From assembly GCA_947630515.1 (NCBI GenBank), contig CANRHY010000019.1, positions 1 through 11,649 of the forward strand: a DNA stretch of 11,649 nt, given 5' to 3'. The position numbers and the translations under genes are program-made. Below the pieces are notes generated by a model. The model made no database searches. It had not been told where the DNA came from and saw nothing but the letters and a program-made list of their open reading frames with translations. Shown here in pieces: positions 1-7,000 of the stretch. This DNA comes from an uncultured Bacilli bacterium (GTDB lineage: Bacteria; Bacillota_I; Bacilli_A; RF39; UBA660). Position 1 is the first letter of the stretch. Every line of letters starts with the position of its first letter.

Positions 1-491
1 ATGCTAGCCAATATAAAATAAGTAATACTTCTAGTAGTCCATCTTCTCATATATTTAATATATCTTATAAATTATATATCTATAAAGAAATTGCAAAAAA
101 ATATAATATAAGTGAAGCTGCCTTACAAAATTATATGATAAATAAAGTATATAATTTTTCTCCATTAGAAAGACACGCGAATATTATGACTTATAAAAAT
201 GTACTACAAATACTAGGGTTTTTAGATAGTACTCCAAACTTAGAAAATTACATAAAAGAAAAAATAAAAGAATACTATCTATTTGCTTATAAAGATAAAA
301 CTAATTTAATTTCTTCTCCTATAGAAACTTACTTAAGAGGATTAAATTGGCCTGATTATTTGGTGAATAGGGAAGTAAGCATTCTAAGTAGCTTCAATAT
401 GTCTTTAGAAGAAAAAGCCCTTTATGGCCTAGAACTAACAGAAGTAGAATTAACTGCGCTAGAAAATAAACTAAACTTAATTTATAAATAA
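1..491 (+). CDS. Metallopeptidase-like paralogue 1, 5'-truncated by window edge
   Basis: The reading frame is open from the left edge (first full codon at position 3) to TAA at 489-491, giving 162 codons without the N-terminus. The first ATG, at 135, has no ribosome site and lies inside the conserved part, so it is not the start. The protein is a diverged relative of the two genes that follow. Shared blocks are ASQYK near the edge (VLQYK in the second protein), SPLERHANI (APQERIAEI and APHERMADI), PNLENY (PNIQDY, PNLTDY), SSPIE (SSPTIE, SAPTID) and a C-terminal EEKALYGLEL block (SERIYNGLDI, EEKIYCGLPV). By alignment the HExxH helix lies immediately outside the window, and the two edge bases AT fit the second His codon CAT. 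The ER glutamate is kept, but the following Asp of AEID/ADID is not. Function is unknown. A cytoplasmic zincin-type hydrolase is inferred. Confidence 0.75.
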   Translation, partial: ASQYKISNTSSSPSSHIFNISYKLYIYKEIAKKYNISEAALQNYMINKVYNFSPLERHANIMTYKNVLQILGFLDSTPNLENYIKEKIKEYYLFAYKDKTNLISSPIETYLRGLNWPDYLVNREVSILSSFNMSLEEKALYGLELTEVELTALENKLNLIYK

Positions 492-492
492 T

Positions 493-521
493 TTGACTAC
501 ATGTACTTTTTATGGTATAAT
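493..521 (+). promoter_or_regulatory. Sigma-A promoter for the metallopeptidase-like gene pair
   Basis: A -35 TTGACT (493-498), a 17-bp spacer and -10 TATAAT (516-521) preceded by TGG form an extended -10 promoter one mismatch from consensus. It begins one base after the stop codon of the first paralogue. The predicted start near 528 leaves a leader of about 20 nt containing AGGGGTG (535-541). The second and third paralogues can therefore be transcribed independently of the first. Confidence 0.85.
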
Positions 522-547
522 TTGTTCTTGTTTCAGGGGTGAAAAAA

Positions 548-1351
548 ATGAATGAAGAGATATTAAGACTATTATTTGACTATTCTAAAAAAGGAAAAAT
601 AGTAGATTTAAACTACATTAATAAGTTAATAGAAATTGTAGTAAATAAAAGAAAATTATCAAGTTTCATAGACGAAGTAAATACACTTACAGTACATGAA
701 GAAAAACCAAGCATAAGTGCTTCATATAATTCTATAAATAAAAAATTAAGTATATATAAGTTAGGTATGACTGAACAAATAAAATTACATGGAAAAAAAT
801 ATATAGAAATGTTTAATAAAGTAGAAAGATTATTTTTTACTAATTTAATAGTGACACAAATAATATTACATGAACTAGAACATGTCCTTCAATATAAAAA
901 CACAATTATATCACCTAGTGATAAAGATATAAATATAAAATGGGTAATAATCGCTCTTTCTTATGGATTAAATATAAGAAAAGATATGAAGTTATATAAA
1001 ACATTATATAGAGATGCACCTCAAGAAAGAATAGCCGAAATTGATTCATACTTAACTTTAATGGAAACTTTAAATCCGGTAAAATTTCATTTACCAAATA
1101 TTCAAGATTACATAATGGGTAAAATGTATGAAAATTTACTAAGAGGTTACGTTTATGACTCATCTCCTACTATAGAATTTTTTAACATAATAGGTGGAGA
1201 AAGAAAAGAATTATTTGATTGTTATTTATTATGCCATAATATAGAAGATTTACCCTTTTCTGAGCGCATATATAATGGCTTAGATATAACTGACAAAGAG
1301 TATGGTTATGTATTAAAAAAATACTTAAAAACCAAATATTCTAAAATATAA
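548..1351 (+). CDS. HELEH zincin-like protein, paralogue 2
   Basis: This is a 267-residue soluble protein with no signal peptide or membrane segment. ATG at 548 is preferred over the in-frame GTG at 539, because AGGGGTG (535-541) is 6 nt before the ATG and because the resulting N-terminus aligns with the next gene (MNEEILRLLFDYS against MEKEILELFLNYS). The protein has a helical N-terminus, a predicted strand (KLSIY, about residues 66-70), then TQIILHELEHVLQYK with HELEH at about 108-112. A second conserved segment, APQERIAEID, lies near 157-166, so its Glu is 48 residues after the second His. HExxH plus a downstream Glu is the ligand pattern of gluzincin-type zinc peptidases, and the preceding strand recalls ImmA/IrrE-like proteins, although no family is certain. 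The third paralogue follows after 9 bp. Substrate and role are unknown. Confidence 0.85.
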   Translation: MNEEILRLLFDYSKKGKIVDLNYINKLIEIVVNKRKLSSFIDEVNTLTVHEEKPSISASYNSINKKLSIYKLGMTEQIKLHGKKYIEMFNKVERLFFTNLIVTQIILHELEHVLQYKNTIISPSDKDINIKWVIIALSYGLNIRKDMKLYKTLYRDAPQERIAEIDSYLTLMETLNPVKFHLPNIQDYIMGKMYENLLRGYVYDSSPTIEFFNIIGGERKELFDCYLLCHNIEDLPFSERIYNGLDITDKEYGYVLKKYLKTKYSKI

Positions 1352-1360
1352 GGAGTACCT

Positions 1361-2152
1361 ATGGAAAAAGAAATACTAGAGTTATTTTTAAATTATTCAT
1401 TAAATAATAAAGTTGTAGATATGGAATACTTAAATAAATTAGCAAGCATAGTAGTAGAAGGAAAAAACTTATCTAATTATTTTAACGGTTTAATGATTGA
1501 AAGCCAAAATGATAAAGAAGCTGTTGCTTTATATCGCAGGTCTGATAAAAAAATAAGATTATATTCTACTTTCCTAAAAGAAGAATTGATAAATTTGAAA
1601 AAATATAAAATCTTATTTAACGAACTAGGTGATTCTTCATTTATAAATTACATGATAACAGAAATATTAATTCATGAACTAATGCATGTTTCTCAAAATA
1701 AAATAAAAGAAGAACTAGGCGAAGATGGTAAAATAAATATAAAAGACATAATAGTAGCGCTTTCATTTGGTACTAAAATTGCAAGTGATAATGATTTATT
1801 ATATCTAAAAGCTCCACATGAAAGAATGGCAGATATTGATACTTTATTACTTATTAAAGAAATGTTATTAAAAGTAGAAAGACCTATACCAAATTTAACG
1901 GATTACGTAGATGGGCGCTTTTATCTAAATTTATTAAGAGGTTACTATGAAGAGTCTGCTCCAACTATTGATTATCTAAACGGGTTAGATGATGATAGAT
2001 TAAATTTATTATTACATTTTTTACAAAAAATGGATAACTTAAGTAATGAAGAAAAAATATATTGCGGCCTTCCTGTACCTAATAAAGAACTAGAAAAATT
2101 AGATAAACTATATAACGAAACTAAGTATTCTAAAATAAGAAAAGAGATTTAA
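1361..2152 (+). CDS. HELMH zincin-like protein, paralogue 3
   Basis: This is a 263-residue soluble protein paralogous to the gene before it along its whole length. The ribosome site AAGGAG (1350-1355) overlaps the upstream stop codon and lies 5 nt before ATG, so the two genes are very probably co-transcribed and translated together. HELMH is at residues 105-109 within EILIHELMHVSQ, and APHERMADID is at 151-160 with the candidate third ligand Glu154, 45 residues after His109. Shared C-terminal blocks are PNLTDY, LLRGYYEESAPTID and NEEKIYCGLPV. The last four residues (RKEI) extend past the end of the paralogue and are encoded by the 5' arm of the downstream terminator hairpin. A metal-dependent hydrolase is inferred from the motifs only. 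A non-catalytic binding role cannot be excluded. Confidence 0.85.
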   Translation: MEKEILELFLNYSLNNKVVDMEYLNKLASIVVEGKNLSNYFNGLMIESQNDKEAVALYRRSDKKIRLYSTFLKEELINLKKYKILFNELGDSSFINYMITEILIHELMHVSQNKIKEELGEDGKINIKDIIVALSFGTKIASDNDLLYLKAPHERMADIDTLLLIKEMLLKVERPIPNLTDYVDGRFYLNLLRGYYEESAPTIDYLNGLDDDRLNLLLHFLQKMDNLSNEEKIYCGLPVPNKELEKLDKLYNETKYSKIRKEI

Positions 2153-2169
2153 TATAACAAATCTCTTTT
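2140..2169. terminator. Bidirectional terminator between convergent genes
   Basis: A perfect 11-bp inverted repeat, AAAAGAGATTT (2140-2150) and AAATCTCTTTT (2159-2169), has an 8-nt loop. The T run 2166-2170 serves the + direction, and the A-rich stretch before 2144 gives a T-rich tract in the minus direction. It overlaps the final codons and stop of the upstream gene and the stop of the converging ATPase gene, so one element can end both transcripts. Confidence 0.8.
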
Positions 2170-3473
2170 TAAATATCTAAAGTTTCTATTGTATCATTAA
2201 AGTTACCATTTCTCTCTTGCATTTTATGTACACTTTCTGCAATCTTTAAGTTTGTCTTTAAGTTATCGTCATTATAAGCACTCATATCATTTTCTAAATC
2301 TATTATCTTAAGAATTTCTTCAAATGTAGTTTCACCAAGTAAAACTTTATTAAGTCCATCTTGCAAAAGAGTAACAACTTCACCAGTATATACTAAATCT
2401 TTTAACACATTCTTAGGAGCACTATTAGTAATCGCGTCTTTTATCTTATCATTCATAATAAGTACCTCTAAAATAGCAAGACGTCCTTTATATCCGTGAT
2501 TACAATACCCGCACCCTTCTTTATTAGCAACATACATTTCGTTTACGTCTTTTCCTAAAACAGTCTTAAAAACTTCCTTTTCATATTGGGTAGTCGCACG
2601 TTTTATTCTACATGTAGGGCACACCTGTCTAGCTAACCTTTGAGAAATAATACCTTCTAAACTACTACCAAGTAAATATCTTTCAACGTCCATATCAGTA
2701 AGGCGCTCGATAGTATTTAAACTATTATTAGTATGTAGTGTACTAAGAACTAAATGTCCAGTAATAGAAGCCCTAACAGCAATTCTTGCAGTCTCATCAT
2801 CACGAATTTCGCCAATCATTATAATATTAGGATCTTGTCTTAAAATACTTCTTAAAACAGTAGCAAATGACAAACCTATCTCTGTTTGAACTTGTACTTG
2901 GTTAATACCCGCGATATCCATTTCAACCGGGTCTTCAACAGTAATAATATTAACGCTTTCAGTATTTAACTTTTGTAAGATAGAGTATAGTGTAGTAGTT
3001 TTACCAGTACCAGTGGCACCTGTAACTAATATAATTCCATTAGGTATTCTAATTAACTTATTAATTTTTTCCATACTTTCAGCACTAAAACCTAAGTTAT
3101 CAAGCCCAGCTAAACTCATACTATAATCAAGTATACGAATAACTATCTTTTCAGAATTATTAGTAGGTAAGGTAGATACACGCAAATCTAAAAGTTTATC
3201 TTCAATCTTACTCTTAATCGCACCATCTTGAGGTAACCTAGTTTCCATAATATTCATACCAGCTATCATTTTAATACGACTAATCATATTTCTTTTATAC
3301 TTTTCAGGAATAACACCATAATCAGACAAAATACCATCAACTCTAAAACGTATTCTTAACTCATCTTTAGATGGGTCAAAGTGAATATCACTAGCTCCCT
3401 TATTTACTGCATCTAAAATAATTTCATTTGCAATTTCAACTATAGGAATTTTTTCAAAATCAAATTCTTTCAC
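2169..3473 (-). CDS. GspE/PilB/ComGA-family secretion or pilus assembly ATPase
   Basis: This 434-residue hexameric-type ATPase should power pilin or pseudopilin assembly at the inner face of the membrane. Seen in order are an N2 domain starting almost at once (SDIHFDP, about 28-34), Walker A GATGTGKT (152-159), the Asp box around ITVEDPVE (177-184), Walker B IIMIGEIRD (217-225), the His box TGHLVLSTLHTN (238-249) and a tetracysteine site with Cys285, 288, 321 and 324. It lacks the N-terminal MshEN region of long PilB/GspE proteins, as ComGA does, and has an extra tail of about 40 residues after the usual end. The start is GTG at 3473-3471. AGGTGGAG lies 6 nt upstream and no other start is close. 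Promoter and terminator flank it alone, so it looks monocistronic, with no GspF-like platform gene beside it. It diverges from a prepilin-like gene, its probable partner. The specific system (competence, type IV pilus or other) is not decided. Confidence 0.95.
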   Translation of the reverse strand: MKEFDFEKIPIVEIANEIILDAVNKGASDIHFDPSKDELRIRFRVDGILSDYGVIPEKYKRNMISRIKMIAGMNIMETRLPQDGAIKSKIEDKLLDLRVSTLPTNNSEKIVIRILDYSMSLAGLDNLGFSAESMEKINKLIRIPNGIILVTGATGTGKTTTLYSILQKLNTESVNIITVEDPVEMDIAGINQVQVQTEIGLSFATVLRSILRQDPNIIMIGEIRDDETARIAVRASITGHLVLSTLHTNNSLNTIERLTDMDVERYLLGSSLEGIISQRLARQVCPTCRIKRATTQYEKEVFKTVLGKDVNEMYVANKEGCGYCNHGYKGRLAILEVLIMNDKIKDAITNSAPKNVLKDLVYTGEVVTLLQDGLNKVLLGETTFEEILKIIDLENDMSAYNDDNLKTNLKIAESVHKMQERNGNFNDTIETLDI

Positions 3474-3502
3474 TTATCTCTCCACCTTTTATCCTAATAT
3501 TT

Positions 3503-3531
3503 ATTATAGTATAAAATCACTTTTCTTACAA
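3503..3531 (-). promoter_or_regulatory. Promoter of the ATPase gene
   Basis: On the minus strand TTGTAA (3531-3526), a 17-bp spacer and TATAAT (3508-3503) predict a start near 3496. The leader of about 23 nt carries the AGGTGGAG ribosome site. The -35 hexamer is only 7 bp from the -35 of the oppositely directed pilin promoter. Confidence 0.75.
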
Positions 3532-3538
3532 GTTTTTA

Positions 3539-3567
3539 TTGTACTTTTTTTCCATTTATTGTATTAT
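3539..3567 (+). promoter_or_regulatory. Promoter of the prepilin-like gene, predicting a leaderless mRNA
   Basis: TTGTAC (3539-3544), a 17-bp spacer and TATTAT (3562-3567) place +1 at about 3574, the A of the ATG start codon. No Shine-Dalgarno sequence precedes that ATG, which agrees with a leaderless transcript. Confidence 0.6.
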
Positions 3568-3573
3568 AAAAGT

Positions 3574-3927
3574 ATGAAAAATAAAAAAGGTTTTACGTTA
3601 ATAGAAATTCTTACTGTAACAGCATTACTTAGTGTAATCATTATTTTAATAGTCCCTAATATTTTTAAGTATAGTGTGTCCTTTAAAGAAAAACTATATG
3701 AAGAAAAAATAGAAGAAATACTTTCCTCTGCATATAAGTATGGAACTGATAACATAGACACTCTAACAAGCACGTGCTCATATATTAAAGTAGAAGACTT
3801 AATAAAAAAAGAATATCTAAAAGAAGATAAAAATAAAAGTATAATAAATCCAATTAATAATGAATCTATGAATGATTTAGAAATATGTATATATTATAGT
3901 GATGGAGTAAAAACAAAAGTTAAATAA
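3574..3927 (+). CDS. Type IV prepilin-like (pseudopilin) protein
   Basis: This 117-residue protein has a class III prepilin signal: MKNKKG followed by FTLIE, with predicted cleavage after Gly6, Glu5 of the mature chain (Glu11 here) and a hydrophobic helix to about residue 32. A prepilin peptidase, not in this window, would cleave and methylate it. The short C-terminal domain has Cys68 and Cys105, a plausible disulfide, and the segment CSYIKVEDLIKKEYL, reminiscent of pilin-like proteins of low-GC Gram-positives. ATG 3574 is chosen over the in-frame TTG at 3559 because the prepilin leader starts there and TTG 3559 overlaps the predicted -10 region. It diverges from the assembly ATPase gene, its likely partner. 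Whether it is a major pilin or a minor pseudopilin cannot be told. Confidence 0.9.
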   Translation: MKNKKGFTLIEILTVTALLSVIIILIVPNIFKYSVSFKEKLYEEKIEEILSSAYKYGTDNIDTLTSTCSYIKVEDLIKKEYLKEDKNKSIINPINNESMNDLEICIYYSDGVKTKVK

Positions 3928-3945
3928 GTTTTTATTCTTTTTTTA
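3908..3945 (+). terminator. Weak candidate terminator after the prepilin-like gene
   Basis: TAAAAAC (3908-3914) can pair with GTTTTTA (3928-3934) across a 13-nt loop, followed by a T-rich run. Only one G-C pair is present, so the hairpin is weak and overlaps the coding end. It is listed because no better terminator lies before the next promoter. Confidence 0.3.
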
Positions 3946-3991
3946 AGTCTTTTATTATAACATTTAAACGTGACGCTTTCATATAATAAAA

Positions 3992-4023
3992 TATATATCA
4001 ATATAATGTAAAATTGATATATA
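3992..4023. repeat. 11-bp inverted repeat upstream of the large surface protein
   Basis: TATATATCAAT (3992-4002) and ATTGATATATA (4013-4023) are perfect inverted copies separated by 10 bp, so arm centres are 21 bp (two helical turns) apart. The repeat ends 4 bp before the proposed -35 of the surface-protein promoter. It could be an operator for a dimeric regulator. It lacks a T tract, so it does not look like a terminator. AT-richness raises the chance of coincidence. Confidence 0.45.
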
Positions 4024-4027
4024 AAAA

Positions 4028-4056
4028 ATGTAAAAAATAAGCTATTGTGATAAAAT
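4028..4056 (+). promoter_or_regulatory. Probable promoter of the large surface protein gene
   Basis: A weak -35 ATGTAA (4028-4033), a 17-bp spacer and TAAAAT (4051-4056) preceded by TGA make an extended -10 element. The predicted start near 4063 gives a leader of about 21 nt containing AAGGGAGGA, the same short-leader geometry seen at neighbouring genes. An alternative -35 TTGATA at 4014 has no good -10. Confidence 0.5.
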
Positions 4057-4083
4057 TAAATTGTAATAAGGGAGGAACAAAAA

Positions 4084-7000
4084 ATGATAAAGTATTTAAA
4101 AAAATTTATATATATAATCGTAGTTGGAGCACTTTTCTTATGTTTTACAAAAGAAAAAACTATAACTACCACTAAAGTTTCATATTTAAGTGAAAATAAA
4201 GACTATGTCTATCTAACTGATTTATGGAGTAGTGACAAATTAATAAAAAAAGAAAGTAGTTGGAAAGACGCTCGTGCCCTTAAAATAAATGAAAATGAAC
4301 CAGGTAAACTTATATCTTTAAATATAAATGGCACTCCAAAATATTTTATAAATGGCCTTTTCGCTCATGCAGAAAGTACACTAATTTTTGATATAAGTGA
4401 ATATACAGAAAAAGGCTTTGATACATTTAAAACATACTTAGGAGTAGATACATATGCTAAAAGTAATGGTAATGGTGTAAAATTCACTATATATGGCTCA
4501 GTAGATGGAATAGACTATACAAAACTAACAGAAACAAACACATTAAAAGGAATAAGTGACGCTAAAGAAGTAGTACTAAGTATAAAAGACTATAACTATC
4601 TAAAACTATTTGCAGATGACTTAAATAATAACTCTTCAGACCACGCAGTATATGCAAGTGCTATGCTTTATAATAGTAATACATATACTAAAAATGAAGA
4701 AGAAAATGTAGACTACATTAAAGAAGTAGAAGAATATGATAAAGAATTAATGCAATATAGCGAAAAAGAAATATTAGCTAGTGATGAATTAGAACTTAAG
4801 TTACTACAAAGGACTCTAGTAAAACGTGTAGGTTATGACGTATTAGTTGCGTATGCTACAGGTAGTGAAGAAGAAAACAAAAACGCTTTTATTTGGTTAT
4901 TTACTAATAAAGACATATTAAAAACATATATGACAGGTGGAGAACCTTTAGGTAACTACATAAATTCATTTAACATATTAGTTAGTTTATATAATAAATA
5001 TGGAAGCGATTTAACAGACCCAAAATACACTAAAACAGAACAAAATGTATTCCTAAAAATGATGATGTCTATATCACTAACACATTCTGGTACTGTAGCT
5101 TTATGGATAACAGGAGAAAATAACACATTAGTTAAATCTGACCCACTAAACCGTTACATGGCATTTAAAAACTTATATCTAAATGAAAACTTACCAATAA
5201 CTTATGAGCAAACATTCAATAAAGATGCATTTGAAAGCCTAACAGTAGAAGAAATGCGCTGGGTAGTAGACGCTCGTATAAGTGATGAAGAAATACCTTG
5301 GTTAAACTGGTATAGTAGCCATCTTGAAGGAACTAAATATGAAGGAAGAAAAGGAATGGACCCATATACTTATATTTGGTATGATGGAAGCTTTGACTGG
5401 AGATATACTGATAAAAATTATTACACTGAAGATACAGACTACTGTGGAGTAGACTTAAAAAGTAAATTTACTACAGGATTTAGTCGTGGAAGAAATTGTA
5501 ATGAAGAATATAACCTTAAAACTTGGGGAGTAGATAGTAACACTCCAACTAAACCTAGACTATGGGTAATCTGGGAAGAAGATGGAGTTTGTGGCGCTAT
5601 CTCTAAAACAGGAGAAAACTTAAATAACTCATATGGTATAGTTGCAGCTGTTACTAGACAACCTGCACATGCTGCATACTTAATTCAAACTAAAAAGAAG
5701 AATGATGATGGTTCTTTCACTTCTACTTGGGGTATTGGAAATGATGTAAGTGGATGGGCAAAATCAAGTGGTACTGAAAAAGGTGAAAGACTTCCACTAA
5801 ACTGGGGAACAACAACAAATTACTATGCTTCAAACTTTAATGGAAGCTATGTAATACTAGCCCAAAGTGCAATAGATGACTATAAAAACTATGTAAAATC
5901 ACTAGAATACACATTTATTGCGGATATATATGAAGAAAATAAAACTAAACAAAGAGAAATATATAGAAAAGTAGTAGGTACACCTAATGAATTAACAAAC
6001 TCTAAAAACATAAATGCTATACAAAACTTTAACTTAGATGGTTGGCTTGGTCTTATAGAAAATTACTTAAAAGACGAAAACTTAACCTCAAAAGATTACT
6101 ATAATCTAGGTATTGAAATAATAAATAACTTGAAAGAATATCCCCTTGCGGCAAACGATTTACTAGCACTTATTACAAAAAAACTAAATGATGGTGATAA
6201 ATATTTAATAGATAAAAAATTTAGAAGTTTACTAGAAACACTATCTAAAGTACAAAATAATAGTAAAGATTATCCAAATGGACAAGCAGTAAGACAAGTA
6301 GCTTCTAATTTATTAGGAACTAAAGAAGAAAACATAAAATTCTCATTTGATGGAGAAAACGCTAATAAAATAGTATTATCTACAACAAAACCTTTTGAAT
6401 ATTCTCTAAACTATTCATATGATGCGAGCACTAAAACAGTAACAGGAGACTGGATTCAAGTAACAGAAGGAAGTGTAGCAGATTTAACTGATAGATTAAA
6501 TGAAATAAACGCGCAAAATGATATAGTAGTTCATGTATTATTAGATGATGATAAAACTTTAGAAAGTGATAGTGTATCAGTAATAGATATTGAAGAAAGT
6601 TCTGCACCTAAAAACTTATATGCAAATGATTTAGAAAACAAAGTAATAGGAGTAACTTCTACTACTGAGTGGCAAAGTAGTGATGGCACGTGGGTAAAAT
6701 TTAGTGAAGAAACCCCAGACTTAAGTGGTATAAAAACTATCTCTGTAAGAGAAGGCGCACATGCTCATTATTTGCCAAGTGAAAGCATAAACTTAACATT
6801 TGAAGCTGACCCTAATGAAGACAAAACTAAAGTATATGTAAGCACTTCTAGACTAAAAGTAACTGCTTCTTCTGAACAAAACAAAACAACAGAAGCAAAA
6901 GAAAGAGCTATAGACGGAAGTATCTATACATACTGGCACAATTTATGGAATAAAAGTGACACAGAAAAATGGATACAACTTGAAGTAACTGATGAAGACC

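Noticed and set aside
135..491. ATG at 135 as the start of the first gene
   Set aside because: The frame is open to the window edge, the upstream residues align with the paralogues, and no ribosome site precedes this ATG.
539..547. GTG at 539 as the start of the second paralogue
   Set aside because: It overlaps the ribosome-binding site. ATG 548 has proper spacing and matches the N-terminus of the third paralogue.
3559..3573. TTG at 3559 as the prepilin start
   Set aside because: It lies over the predicted -10 region, has no ribosome site, and would add residues before the normal prepilin leader.
4084..4150. Lipoprotein signal (GALFLC) in the large surface protein
   Set aside because: The residue before Cys20 is Leu rather than Gly, Ala or Ser, so the lipobox rule fails. 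An ordinary signal segment or N-terminal anchor fits better.
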